Shown one piece after another: positions 15,403-24,858 of a stretch of DNA of 64,000 nt (positions are counted from its first letter, which is position 1; each line of letters starts with the position of its first letter). The notes beneath the pieces were generated by a model. That model made no database searches and was not told where the DNA came from. It saw only the letters and a program-made list of their open reading frames with translations. The DNA is taken from assembly GCA_937937585.1 (NCBI GenBank), contig CALDCB010000011.1:229281-293280 (forward strand). The letters run 5' to 3'. The stretch comes from an uncultured Coriobacteriaceae bacterium (GTDB taxonomy: Bacteria > Actinomycetota > Coriobacteriia > Coriobacteriales > Eggerthellaceae). Made by a program: the position numbers and the translations under genes.

Positions 15403-16341
15403 TTACTCGGTACCCTTAACCTTGCGAGCGATTCGGTTGGCAACCGACATTTCCTCGCGTTTATCGGGACCCCAGAAGCTAATAGCCACCATCCCGGGAC
15501 CAACATGACTGCCGATAACCGGACCCACCGTGTGCTCAACGAAGATGGGCTCTTCCTTCTTCGACTCCTTCAGCACAAGCTCCTCGAGCTTCTTGACATC
15601 CTTCGGAGCCTCGGCCGAACCAATGATCACATAAGGATTGTCCTCGGTAAGCTCGGCCTTCTGCGCGAAGAATTCAGCCAGATGCTTCAAACCCTTCTTC
15701 CTGCCACGAGCAATGCCCTTGATCTGCAGGGTTCCGTCAACTGCAATGAACAACAGCGGCTTCACATCTAGCTTGGAACCCGCGAAAGCCACGGAGCTGG
15801 GAATACGACCGCCACGGCGAAGACTTTCAAGGTCGTCAACCATGAAGTACACGTGCACGAAGTACTGCGCCTCGGTTGCCCAGTCGGCAAGCTCCTTGGC
15901 GCTCATGCCACGCTCATGCTGACGCAACGCTTCGAAGATAAGCAAAGCCTCGCCCGTCGATGCCAAGTGAGTATCGACAACGTACAGCTCGGCTTCGGGA
16001 TGCTCCTCGAGCACCATATCGCGCACGCGAAGCACCTGGTCGAAGTGGCCCGACAAACCAGACGAGAACGACAGGTACACCGTGGGCCTGCCCGACTCGA
16101 TGCATTTCTCGAACATGTCCTTCATCAGCTGGAACGGAGCTCCGGCGGTAGTGGGCTGCTCACCCTTGCTCATGCGCTCATAGAACTCCTTCGAAGTGGA
16201 CGTCTGCCAAAGATCATCAAGAGTTTCTTGGGTACCGAAGTAGTACGGAAAGCTGATAAGACCGACGTTCTCGCAATTTACCATGTCAAAAGGCAGATCA
16301 CAGCAAGAATCAATGAGGAGGTTGCACGTTGAACCGATCAT
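15403..16341 (-). CDS. DegV family fatty-acid-binding protein (first copy)
   Basis: 312 residues of the DegV family, which bind a fatty acid; in Firmicutes the homologue FakB presents fatty acids to the kinase FakA. Family motifs: CNLLIDSCCDLP, the phosphate-loop-like YLSFSSGLSGHF, DTHLASTGEALLIFEA, DDLESLRRGGRI and the C-terminal VGPVIGSHVGPGM. Last gene of the ileS-lspA-rluA-coaBC cluster, starting 11 bases after coaBC with an AAAGGAG site. A second DegV lies at 22488. No FakA gene is in the window. Confidence 0.9.
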   Translation of the reverse strand: MIGSTCNLLIDSCCDLPFDMVNCENVGLISFPYYFGTQETLDDLWQTSTSKEFYERMSKGEQPTTAGAPFQLMKDMFEKCIESGRPTVYLSFSSGLSGHFDQVLRVRDMVLEEHPEAELYVVDTHLASTGEALLIFEALRQHERGMSAKELADWATEAQYFVHVYFMVDDLESLRRGGRIPSSVAFAGSKLDVKPLLFIAVDGTLQIKGIARGRKKGLKHLAEFFAQKAELTEDNPYVIIGSAEAPKDVKKLEELVLKESKKEEPIFVEHTVGPVIGSHVGPGMVAISFWGPDKREEMSVANRIARKVKGTE

Positions 16342-16352
16342 TGGTTCTCCTT

Positions 16353-17639
16353 TCAGTTGGATTCGGAAAGAGAAACGGCTTTGGATAGGATCTCGTCGGC
16401 CAAAGCACGCTTGGTCATAACGGGGAGCGACTCAACAGAATCAGCGCCATCGACCTTGAAAACGAACGAGGCACGGTTGTCGTCGGCTCCGAAACCCTTG
16501 CCTTCGCTTACATCATTGGCGACGATCATATCGGCGCCCTTCTCGTTGAGCTTCTTGGTTGCATTGGCGATGACATCGTCGGTTTCAGCAGCAAACCCGA
16601 TAACCACCTGATCGCCTTTCTGATGAGCGAGGGTTTTCAGGATATCCGGGTTCTGCGTCAGCTCGATGTTGGCCAATTGGGCATCGTCGCGGCCCTTCTT
16701 GAGCTTGCGATCGCTTACATGAACGGGGCGCATGTCGGAAACCGCAGCAGTGAAGATGGCGATATCGCACTGCGGAAAGAACGCCGCGCTTGCCTGCATC
16801 ATCTCAAGTGCAGTCTGAACGCGATGAACTTCGACGCCTTCGGGGTTTGCCAGCTCCACCGGACCGGAAACAAGAACAACGTCCGCGCCGCGTTCCTGCG
16901 CAGCAGCGGCAAGGGCGAACCCCATCTTGCCTGTAGAGGGATTGGAGATGTAGCGCACAGGGTCGATAGGTTCGCGCGTGGGCCCGGCAGTGATCAAAAC
17001 GCGTTTTCCTTGCAGGTCGCGCACACCAGAAGAAACCTCATCTTCATTGCCGTCGTTAAGAACCGTCATGATAGCCGACACGATGTCCTCGACCGGGGCA
17101 AGCTTGCCCTTGCCGGTATCGCCGCAGGCAAGATAGCCGTCAGCCGCTTCAACGATCTTGACGCCGCGGGCAGCGAGCGTGGCAAGATTAGCCTGATTGG
17201 CAGCGCTTTCGTACATGTTCACGTTCATCGCCGGAGCCACGATCAAAGGCGATGTGCAGGCCATGACCGTCGTCGTCAGCAAATCATCGGCAATGCCATT
17301 TGCGATTTTGCCAATGACGTTCGCGGTGCAAGGAGCGATGCAGAACACATCGGCCTCTTTGGCAAGCGAGATGTGATGAATGGGATCGCTGGGATTATCG
17401 AACAAACCCAAACCTACCGGCTCGCGCGTAAGGGAGCGGAACAAAGAGGGGTCGATGAAATGCGTGGCATGCTCGGTCATAACGACCTTCACGCGAATGC
17501 CCTGCTTCTGGAGGCCGCGAATGACCTCGCAAGACTTGTAAATGGAAACCCCGCCTGTCACACCCAAAAGAACGGTTTTAACAGCAGCGTTTTCGTCTGC
17601 GCCGATACGGTGATCGGCCGTTTGCTGAATGTTGCCCAT
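16353..17639 (-). CDS. coaBC: Phosphopantothenoylcysteine decarboxylase / phosphopantothenate-cysteine ligase
   Basis: 428-residue bifunctional CoA biosynthesis enzyme. The N-terminal flavin-dependent decarboxylase (CoaC) shows LLGVTGGVSIYKSCEV, a conserved His in DPIHHISLAKEAD, the APAMNVNMYE motif and ACGDTGKGKLAP with the active-site Cys. The C-terminal ligase (CoaB) begins near residue 205 (KRVLITAGPTREPIDPVRYI) and contains FTAAVSDMRP and the Lys-rich KLKKGRDD segment. Length is typical. It converts 4'-phosphopantothenate through the cysteine adduct to 4'-phosphopantetheine. Start supported by GAAAGG. Confidence 0.95.
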   Translation of the reverse strand: MGNIQQTADHRIGADENAAVKTVLLGVTGGVSIYKSCEVIRGLQKQGIRVKVVMTEHATHFIDPSLFRSLTREPVGLGLFDNPSDPIHHISLAKEADVFCIAPCTANVIGKIANGIADDLLTTTVMACTSPLIVAPAMNVNMYESAANQANLATLAARGVKIVEAADGYLACGDTGKGKLAPVEDIVSAIMTVLNDGNEDEVSSGVRDLQGKRVLITAGPTREPIDPVRYISNPSTGKMGFALAAAAQERGADVVLVSGPVELANPEGVEVHRVQTALEMMQASAAFFPQCDIAIFTAAVSDMRPVHVSDRKLKKGRDDAQLANIELTQNPDILKTLAHQKGDQVVIGFAAETDDVIANATKKLNEKGADMIVANDVSEGKGFGADDNRASFVFKVDGADSVESLPVMTKRALADEILSKAVSLSESN

Positions 17640-17706
17640 AACGTGCGACCTTTCAACGATAAGACGGATATAACGACATTATTGGGCCAATGATACCCCA
17701 GATCGC

Positions 17707-18768
17707 CTACAGCGTGGCAGCGAACGGCACACCGTCAATGCTGGGAAACGGAGCCTGCGAAAGCATCGCCGCAACTTCGTCACCGGCATTCGTGCGACCC
17801 ATGCTTCGATCGGAAATCTTATCCAAAACCTCGCGCAGATCAGTCGGAAGATTGTCAGCGAATTCAAGTTGCTCCCCCGTTTCCGGATGCGGGAAACGCA
17901 GACGGAACGAATGAAGGAACTGACGCTGACAGCCAAGATCGGCGGACTCATATCGCGGTTTGCTGCTCGTGTACATAAACTCACCAACCAACGGATGGCG
18001 TGTGTATTCCATATGCACACGAATCTGATGAGTGCGGCCAGTGAACAACTTGCAATCGATAAGCGTGTAGCCGTCATCTTTGGAATGCGCCTCGAACCGC
18101 TCGAGAACGCGAAACGTGGTGATGGCATCACGTGCCGAAGGAGTGTCGCGAACAGCCATACGCGTGCGATCTTTGGCAGATCGGGCAATAGGCGCATCGA
18201 TCATGCCGGTGTCGCGCGCGATGATGCCATGAACGAGCGCAAGATAGTGACGATCGACTGTACGGTCTTGGATGGACTCCATAAGGGCATAACCGGTTGG
18301 GTCATCCTTCGCAGCGAGCATAAGGCCAGACGTATCCATGTCAAGGCGATGGACGATACCGAGACGATCATCCTCGCCCTGAACGTTTGCCAGGTTATCG
18401 ACGCCGCAATGGTAAATAAGAGCATTCACCAAAGTGCCGTCGAGATGATCAACTGACGGATGGCAAACCAACCCAACCTGCTTCGAAAGAACCAACAGAT
18501 GCTCGTCCTCAAAACGAATATCAAGATCGATGGGTTCGCCACGCAAAGCCGTAGGAACCGGCGTCTCTTCAAGCTCGTAAACGATGACGTCGCCGGACTT
18601 CACGGTTTGCTTCTTCGACGCGGGATCGCCCGCAACAAGCACATGCCCGTTCTCGATGGCCTTGGCTGCGGCGCTGCGACTGGCATAACAGCCGCGTTCG
18701 CCAAGAACAGCGTCAAGGCGCTTGCCGGCATCGAGCGCGTCGGCAATATGAACACGAGAAACGGCCAT
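17707..18768 (-). CDS. RluA-family pseudouridine synthase (RluD-like)
   Basis: 353 residues. An N-terminal S4 RNA-binding domain (about 15-70, RLDAVLGERGCYASRSAAAK) is followed by the catalytic domain with GIVHRLDMDTSGLML, containing the catalytic Asp, and TGRTHQIRVHMEYTRHPLVG. Substrate is probably 23S rRNA as for RluD, inferred from architecture. It begins one base after the lspA stop, a frequent actinobacterial and firmicute arrangement. Confidence 0.9.
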   Translation of the reverse strand: MAVSRVHIADALDAGKRLDAVLGERGCYASRSAAAKAIENGHVLVAGDPASKKQTVKSGDVIVYELEETPVPTALRGEPIDLDIRFEDEHLLVLSKQVGLVCHPSVDHLDGTLVNALIYHCGVDNLANVQGEDDRLGIVHRLDMDTSGLMLAAKDDPTGYALMESIQDRTVDRHYLALVHGIIARDTGMIDAPIARSAKDRTRMAVRDTPSARDAITTFRVLERFEAHSKDDGYTLIDCKLFTGRTHQIRVHMEYTRHPLVGEFMYTSSKPRYESADLGCQRQFLHSFRLRFPHPETGEQLEFADNLPTDLREVLDKISDRSMGRTNAGDEVAAMLSQAPFPSIDGVPFAATL

Positions 18769-19395
18769 CTACTTATTACCTTCCTGATCGCGCCCCGCTT
18801 TATCGGCTTTCGTCGTTTCTTTATCGGAGTCGTCGCCCTTCGAGAAATCAACGATAAGCCCAATGATCAATATGACGAACCCGCAAGTAACGCCAATATC
18901 GGCCACGTTGAACACCGGGAACTCGAAGAATGCGAACTCGATGAAATCGACGACATAGCCCAAAACGAAGCGATCGATTGCATTGCCAATGCCTCCCGCG
19001 ACGACAAGAGCGAAACCAACGGTTTCGAACAAATTCATATGCTTAGAGGCAATGAAGAAATAGATGCTTGCGATAAGGCACACCGCAAGCGAGAAAACAC
19101 CAAGGGCAAAGGTGGAATTGGAGAAGATTCCCCACGCGCCGCCGGTGTTGTGAATCAAACGAAAATCGAACAAGCCAAACACCGGGCCGAAGACGATACG
19201 ACCAACGACACCGCCATGGAACTGGGCTTTGGTGAATGCATCGAAAGCAACCCAAGCCGCCGCCAAAACAACGAACAGCACGCGCTTGTTGCGCGTGCTG
19301 CGTGAAAGATCCGCCTGCGCATCAGATGCGCAGGCATTCTTCTCGATGGTCTCAAGCTGTTCGTTTGCGGGCGCCTGTTCGGGTTTCACGTTCAC
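18769..19395 (-). CDS. lspA: Lipoprotein signal peptidase II
   Basis: 208-residue membrane aspartyl protease that cleaves prolipoprotein signal peptides. Four hydrophobic segments, the conserved Asn-Thr-Gly-Ala in LIHNTGGAWGIF, and the catalytic Asp pair in GNAIDRFVLGYVVD and FNVADIGVT. It has a 35-residue hydrophilic N-terminal extension and a charged C-terminal tail beyond the family core. The lipobox protein at 6627 is a likely substrate. Situated between ileS and an RluA enzyme. Confidence 0.95.
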   Translation of the reverse strand: MNVKPEQAPANEQLETIEKNACASDAQADLSRSTRNKRVLFVVLAAAWVAFDAFTKAQFHGGVVGRIVFGPVFGLFDFRLIHNTGGAWGIFSNSTFALGVFSLAVCLIASIYFFIASKHMNLFETVGFALVVAGGIGNAIDRFVLGYVVDFIEFAFFEFPVFNVADIGVTCGFVILIIGLIVDFSKGDDSDKETTKADKAGRDQEGNK

Positions 19396-19433
19396 GTTCC
19401 TTGCCTAATCGGTTGATAATAAGCCGGCAGCGC

Positions 19434-22289
19434 TTATTCAGCGGGCTCTTCGAAACCGATCTCGTCAAGAGCGTCGCCGCAACGCTTGCACACATGAGGA
19501 TGGCGCTCGTTGCCGCCAAGCTCGCGGTAATTCCAGCAACGCGGGCACTTCTCGCCTTCGGCCTGCTTGATAGCAACGGAGATCTCAGCGGCAACCTGAT
19601 ACTGGACGCCGGAGATAACGCAAAGCTCCTCGAACTGCTCGTCGGTCATGCCGGCAAGCACGTCAAGCACCTCCTGCGGGGCAGAAACGACCGCAGCTGC
19701 CTCTTGGCTCTTGTTGATTGCCTTGGCAGCACGAGCGTCCTCAAGAGCCTTAAGAACAGCATCGCGAACCTCAAGGACAACAGCGAAGGACTCGCTGATT
19801 GCCTCGGGGGCACCCTCGGGAATCGCAGGCACGAAATCGGCATCGGTGGGCCAACCGGCAAGCTGGACGCTTTCGGGACGACCCTCGCGCTGCAGGGCAG
19901 CCTTCGGGAAGTTCTCCCAAACCTCGTCGGTGGTGAACGAAAGGATGGGCGAAAGAATGCGCACCATAACCTCAAGAACGTTCATCATGACGGTCTGAGC
20001 GGCACGACGTGCCACGGAATTCGGAGCGTCGGAATACAGACGGTCCTTGCTTGCCTCCATGTAAACAGCCGAAAGGTCGTTGACGACGAAATCGTAAACA
20101 GCGCGGTACACGTTATGGAAGCGATAATCCTCATAAGCCTTCTGAACGTTGTGCAGAAGCTCCTGAGTCTTCACCATCATCCATTGATCGACAGGAGCAA
20201 GGGCGTTCCAGTCGGTTACGGCATCCTTGGCGTCGTCGAAGTCGTAGACGTTGGCAAGCAGGAAACGGAACGTGTTGCGGAAACGGCGATACGTGCCAGC
20301 GACCTGGTTGAGGATGTCGTCGGAGATGCGAACGTCCTGGGAGTAATCGACGCTGGAAACCCACAGACGCAGAACGTCGGCGCCGTACTTGCCCGTGACA
20401 TCGGCAGGATCGACGCCGTTGCCCTTTGACTTGGACATCTTCTCGCCGTTTTCATCCACAGTGAAGCCGCAGTGCATAACGGCCTTGTACGGAGGCTCGC
20501 CATACGCGCCCACGGAAGTGAGCAGCGAAGACTGGAACCAACCACGATGCTGGTCAGAGCCCTCAAGGTACATGTCGGCAGGCCACACAAGGCCCTCGTT
20601 GGCGCGATGGCGCAGAACGCTGTTATGGGTAACGCCGCTCTCCCACCAAACGTCAAGGATGTCCTTTTCGGGCTTCAGCTCGGTGCAACCGCACTTCTCG
20701 CAGTGGGTGCCTTCGGGAAGGTACTCGCTCGGCTGCTTGGTGAACCAAGCATCGGCGCCTTCGTTGTAGAACAGGTCGATGACGGCATCGAAGGTTTCCT
20801 CGGTGGCCACGATCTCGCCGCATTCGGCGCAGCGGAACACCGGGATAGGCACGCCCCACGAGCGCTGACGAGAAATGCACCAATCAGGACGGTCGGCAAC
20901 CATGGAGCCGATACGGTTGGAAGCCCACTCGGGGATCCAACGAACCTTGTTGTTGATGGCGTCAAGGGCCTTGTCGCGCAGTCCGGTTTTATCCATGCTG
21001 ACGAACCACTGGTCGGTAGCACGGAAAATGACGGGCTCGTGGCAACGCCAGCAGTGCGGATAGCTGTGGTTGATCTTCAGCTCGCCTGCAAGGGTGCCCT
21101 TCTCGCGAAGCCACTCGATGATGACGGGGTTGGCGTCGTCGGTGTCAAGGCCGACGAACGGGCCGCCGTCCTTGGTGAGCTTGCCGTCGTCGTCGACGGG
21201 CATGAGGATCTCGACGCCGTCGAATTTAGATGCGACCAGGTAGTCGTCCTGACCATGGCCAGGAGCGGTATGAACGCAGCCGGTGCCGTCCTCAAGCGTG
21301 ACATGATCGCCGTAGATGATGACGCCCTTCTTCTCGGGGAAGATCGGACGCTCGTAGGTCATGTAAGCGAAATCGACACCCTTCATGGTGACAGGATCGC
21401 CGTCGGCGCCCTTCATGATGTCATAGGAATCCCACTCGCACTTGCCGGCAACCTGCTCGACCAGGTCGAGAGCCATGACCATCTGAGCGCCCTGAGCGGT
21501 GACCAGGCAGTAATCGGCGTCGGGGGCAAGGCTGACCGCGGTGTTCGCAGGAAGCGTCCATGGCGTGGTGGTCCAAATCAGGACGAAGACGTCGCCCGTA
21601 GCGCCAGCCTCAGCGAATGCCTTGGGCATTTCGTGCATCTTGAAACGCACGAAGATAGAGGGCGACACCTCGTCACCATACTCGATCTCTGCCTCGGCCA
21701 GTGCGGTGTGGCAATGCTTGCACCAGTGAATGGGTTTGCTGCCGCGATAGATCTGGCCGTCAAGGTACATCTGCTTGAAGATCTCGACGTTGCCGGCCTC
21801 GAAGTTAGGCTGGAACGTGAGATACGGATGATCCCAATCGGCATTGACACCCAGGCGCTTGAAACCGTCGCGCTGGATGTTCACGTACTTCTCGGCCCAC
21901 TCGTGGCAAAGACGGCGAAGCGTGGGCTGATCGATTTTGGCCATTTTCTCGGGCCCGAGCTTCTCCTCGACCATGTGCTCGATAGGCTGACCATGGCAGT
22001 CCCAACCGGGAACATACGGGGTATAGAAACCGCGCTGAGCGTGGCTTTTGATAACGAAGTCCTTCAGGATCTTGTTGAAGGCGTGGCCAATATGGATGGG
22101 GCCGTTGGCATACGGAGGACCGTCATGCAAAACGAATGGCTTGCCGTCCTTGTTCTTCTCGAGAACCTTCCAATACAGGTGCTCCTCTTCCCACTTGGCC
22201 AAACGCTCGGGCTCCCTGGAAGGGAGGTTAGCCTTCATCGCGAAATCGGTCTGGGGAAGGTTCATGGTGCTTTTATACGAGTTAGCCAC
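19434..22289 (-). CDS. ileS: Isoleucyl-tRNA synthetase
   Basis: 951-residue class I synthetase charging tRNA-Ile. HIGH motif in PIHIGHAFNKIL, the editing (CP1) domain with WTTTPWTLPANTA, KMSKS motif in ENGEKMSKSKGNG, and the C-terminal zinc finger CPRCWNYRELGG...CKRCG found in the bacterial eubacterial-type IleRS. Start GTG at 22289 is chosen for the GAAGGAAAGG site just upstream; the frame is open to 22343 but the extra residues lack homology. No T-box leader is visible in the roughly 100-base upstream region. Heads the ileS-lspA-rluA-coaBC-degV cluster. Confidence 0.97.
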   Translation of the reverse strand: MANSYKSTMNLPQTDFAMKANLPSREPERLAKWEEEHLYWKVLEKNKDGKPFVLHDGPPYANGPIHIGHAFNKILKDFVIKSHAQRGFYTPYVPGWDCHGQPIEHMVEEKLGPEKMAKIDQPTLRRLCHEWAEKYVNIQRDGFKRLGVNADWDHPYLTFQPNFEAGNVEIFKQMYLDGQIYRGSKPIHWCKHCHTALAEAEIEYGDEVSPSIFVRFKMHEMPKAFAEAGATGDVFVLIWTTTPWTLPANTAVSLAPDADYCLVTAQGAQMVMALDLVEQVAGKCEWDSYDIMKGADGDPVTMKGVDFAYMTYERPIFPEKKGVIIYGDHVTLEDGTGCVHTAPGHGQDDYLVASKFDGVEILMPVDDDGKLTKDGGPFVGLDTDDANPVIIEWLREKGTLAGELKINHSYPHCWRCHEPVIFRATDQWFVSMDKTGLRDKALDAINNKVRWIPEWASNRIGSMVADRPDWCISRQRSWGVPIPVFRCAECGEIVATEETFDAVIDLFYNEGADAWFTKQPSEYLPEGTHCEKCGCTELKPEKDILDVWWESGVTHNSVLRHRANEGLVWPADMYLEGSDQHRGWFQSSLLTSVGAYGEPPYKAVMHCGFTVDENGEKMSKSKGNGVDPADVTGKYGADVLRLWVSSVDYSQDVRISDDILNQVAGTYRRFRNTFRFLLANVYDFDDAKDAVTDWNALAPVDQWMMVKTQELLHNVQKAYEDYRFHNVYRAVYDFVVNDLSAVYMEASKDRLYSDAPNSVARRAAQTVMMNVLEVMVRILSPILSFTTDEVWENFPKAALQREGRPESVQLAGWPTDADFVPAIPEGAPEAISESFAVVLEVRDAVLKALEDARAAKAINKSQEAAAVVSAPQEVLDVLAGMTDEQFEELCVISGVQYQVAAEISVAIKQAEGEKCPRCWNYRELGGNERHPHVCKRCGDALDEIGFEEPAE

Positions 22290-22410
22290 TGAACGCCTTT
22301 CCTTCGATACCTTTAAGCGGCGCGAAACGCACGCATACTCCATGTTTGCAACTGAACCAGTATATGCGAAATGCCCTGCAACCTCGGATAGTTAAGGTCA
22401 CATTCCAAAA

Positions 22411-22440
22411 TTGTGACACAGGGACGCAAGTGGTTATAAT
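22411..22440 (+). promoter_or_regulatory. Strong promoter of the second degV gene
   Basis: -35 TTGTGA (22411-22416) and consensus -10 TATAAT (22435-22440), separated by 18 bases, 47 bases before the start codon. Confidence 0.75.
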
Positions 22441-22487
22441 CGGGGCATATTCCACAAGGAAAAACAGAAGACAAGGAAGGCCCAGCC

Positions 22488-23360
22488 ATGAATTTCGAGA
22501 TCGTCACCGACTCCAGCAGCAACCTCCTTGACGAGACAATCAGTCGATTCGGTTTGCACATCCTGCCGCTCACCTTCATGATCGACGGCAAGCAACGCCA
22601 AAGCTTCGTGGAAGGCGAGAAATCCGATCTGAAGCAGTTCTACACGATGATGCGCGAAGGCAAGGCCATCACTACCTCGCTTCCGAACATGGCCGACTCC
22701 GAAATCCTTTTAAGGTCGCTTCTGGAAGCGGGCCGCGATATTCTCTACCTCGGGTTTTCCTCGGGTCTTTCGGGCACCTACCAGGCCATTGCGCTTCTTC
22801 TTGACAGCCTTGCCGCCGAATTCCCCGAACGACGCGTCATGCATGTCGATACCCTTGCTGCGTCGGGTGGCGAAGGCCTTCTGGTATACAAAGCCGCGCA
22901 AATGGCGCAAGCTGGGGCAAGCATCGAAGAGACACGCCAATGGGTTGAAGACAACAAGTTGAAGCTTGCGCATTGGTTCACCGTCGACGACCTGATGTTC
23001 CTGTTCCGTGGCGGGCGCGTGACGCGCACCTCTGCCTGGGCGGGAACCATGCTCAACATCAAGCCGGTCATGCACGTCGATGACGACGGCCACCTGATTC
23101 CGCTAGAAAAGGTGATGGGCCGCAAGAAGTCCATCCTGGGAATGCTCAAGCATATGAAAGAAACCGCCGACGCGCCGATCAGCGAACAGACGGTTTTCAT
23201 CACGCACGGAGATTGCCTGAAAGACGCGGAGTTCCTACGCGACAAGATCGCCGAGAAATTCGGCGTGACCGACATCCATATCAACTACGTCGACCCCGTG
23301 ATCGGCGCACACTCGGGCCCTGGCACGCTTGCACTGTTCTTCATGGCAAGCCACCGCTAG
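22488..23360 (+). CDS. DegV family fatty-acid-binding protein (second copy)
   Basis: 290 residues. Family motifs FEIVTDSSSNLLDE, KAITTSLPNMADSE, YLGFSSGLSGTYQAI, VDTLAASGGEGLLVYKAA, DDLMFLFRGGRVTRT and VDPVIGAHSGPGTLALFF. It differs clearly from the copy at 15403 throughout, so the two are probably specialised for different fatty acids rather than a recent duplication. AAGGAAGG precedes the ATG. Transcribed alone from a near-consensus promoter. Confidence 0.9.
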   Translation: MNFEIVTDSSSNLLDETISRFGLHILPLTFMIDGKQRQSFVEGEKSDLKQFYTMMREGKAITTSLPNMADSEILLRSLLEAGRDILYLGFSSGLSGTYQAIALLLDSLAAEFPERRVMHVDTLAASGGEGLLVYKAAQMAQAGASIEETRQWVEDNKLKLAHWFTVDDLMFLFRGGRVTRTSAWAGTMLNIKPVMHVDDDGHLIPLEKVMGRKKSILGMLKHMKETADAPISEQTVFITHGDCLKDAEFLRDKIAEKFGVTDIHINYVDPVIGAHSGPGTLALFFMASHR

Positions 23361-23411
23361 CGGTTGCGAAGAAACGCGTCACGACGCCCGACGGCAAGGC
23401 TTCGCCGAATG

Positions 23412-24773
23412 CTACTTGTAATCGGCTGGGTTCTTCGCAGCGCTACCCGTAGTGTTCTTAGCCGTTCTGAGCTCGCGACCGTAGTGAAGCGCGCCCTCGC
23501 CAAAGCGATCGCGAACGAAGTCGGTTGCCTCTAGCAGCTTCTTTCGCTTCTCTTCGCCCATTAAGTCGCGATTCGCCTGCGCCAACGCCGAATTGTCGCG
23601 CGCATCGCCCTGATCGACGGAATCGTCGTCGAACAGCGAGAACTGCTCGGGTCGACCGCCGTCAAAACCGGTGATCGCAACGCCGATCAAGCGCACCTCA
23701 ACCCCACGCGTCCACAGTTCATCGAGCATGGCGCCCAACAAGGGCATGATCGAGATCTCGTCGTTCGTCGGCCGAGACAGCTGACGCTGAACGCTTCTGA
23801 CCTGACGGTTCGCATAACGGATCTTCAACGTGACCGTGCGTCCTTCAAGCCCTTTTCCGCGCAGACGTCGCCCAACTTTCGCGGCAACCGACCCGATAGC
23901 TGCCATGATGTCGTCGCGGTCGCTCAAGCACTCCGCGAAGGAAATCTCGTTTGAAACCGACTTCGCCGCAGTTGCGTCATATTCGACAGCCTCGTCTTCA
24001 CCGCGCGCCCGCGATTGCATGACCGTGCCGTTCTTCCCCAACATATGCGCGATAAGCGCTTCATCGGCATCGGCAAGTTGACCCAAAGTCTCGATGCCGT
24101 ACGTTTTCAGGGTTTTCTCCGACGCCGCACCAATGCCGCTTAGAAGCCTTACCGGCAAAGGCCTTAAGAAACTTTGCTCGCTGCCAGGGTAGACGACGGT
24201 CAACCCGCGAGGTTTATCCATGTCAGAGGCCATTTTCGCGATGGCTTTCGTGGTGCCGACGCCGATAGAGCACGTGACGCCCAGCTCCTCGACGCGGCTT
24301 TGAATGCGCTGTGCGATGCGAACGGGATGCTCGACGTTCACCGAATTCGGCGTGACGTCAGCAAACGCCTCGTCGATGCTGACCTGCTGAACAAAAGGTG
24401 TTTCGTCACCGATGATGGACATGATTTTGTCGGACATCTCCCGATAACGCGAGAAATGCCCTTCGGTCCAAATGGCATCGGGACAAAGTCGCGCCGCCAT
24501 AGAAGAAGCCATGGCGCTTCGCACGCCGAACTTACGCGCCTCATACGAGCACGTGGACACAACACCGTGCTTGGTCGGATCGCCACCAACTACAACGGGT
24601 TTGCCGCGCCACGCAGGATGATCGAGCTGCTCAACGGAAGCGAAGAACGCATCGAGGTCGACAAGCAGAATGGCGCGCCCACGCCACGGCGCCAAAACAT
24701 CCAAGCCTACAAGCTCGGAAGCGGAATCGTTGCGATTACCCGGCGAGACAACGCCCACAGCTCCCCCGTTCAA
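23412..24773 (-). CDS. dinB: DNA polymerase IV (Y family)
   Basis: 453-residue translesion polymerase. Catalytic metal residues lie in LLVDLDAFFASVEQLDHP and QVSIDEAFADVT; the family YEAR segment (STCSYEARKFGVRSAMASS) and a helix-hairpin-helix (LSGIGAASEKTLKTYGI) are clear, with the little-finger domain from about residue 255. The C-terminal PEQFSLFDD resembles a beta-clamp-binding motif (QxSLF). The first start, TTG at 24773, lacks a good RBS, and later GTG/TTG codons are possible, so the N-terminus is uncertain by up to 30 residues. No LexA-like site seen upstream. Confidence 0.93.
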   Translation of the reverse strand: MNGGAVGVVSPGNRNDSASELVGLDVLAPWRGRAILLVDLDAFFASVEQLDHPAWRGKPVVVGGDPTKHGVVSTCSYEARKFGVRSAMASSMAARLCPDAIWTEGHFSRYREMSDKIMSIIGDETPFVQQVSIDEAFADVTPNSVNVEHPVRIAQRIQSRVEELGVTCSIGVGTTKAIAKMASDMDKPRGLTVVYPGSEQSFLRPLPVRLLSGIGAASEKTLKTYGIETLGQLADADEALIAHMLGKNGTVMQSRARGEDEAVEYDATAAKSVSNEISFAECLSDRDDIMAAIGSVAAKVGRRLRGKGLEGRTVTLKIRYANRQVRSVQRQLSRPTNDEISIMPLLGAMLDELWTRGVEVRLIGVAITGFDGGRPEQFSLFDDDSVDQGDARDNSALAQANRDLMGEEKRKKLLEATDFVRDRFGEGALHYGRELRTAKNTTGSAAKNPADYK

Positions 24774-24825
24774 GAATGCCAGCCGCGGTTTGTTTGCGCA
24801 TCATTGCAGCACATTCACGGCAGAT

Positions 24826-24853
24826 CGAAAACGGCGCCCGATGAACGGGCGCC
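24826..24853 (-). terminator. Terminator after the glycosyltransferase gene
   Basis: Minus-strand stem GGCGCCCG / CGGGCGCC with a TTCAT loop, followed by GTTTTC. Confidence 0.75.
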
Positions 24854-24858
24854 TCACG

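Noticed and set aside
20472..22292. 606-codon plus-strand frame opposite ileS
   Set aside because: Antisense shadow of ileS; Val/Leu/Asp-rich composition typical of reverse-strand reading.
22290..22410. T-box leader for ileS
   Set aside because: The space is only about 100 bases and shows neither a specifier loop nor the conserved T-box sequence.
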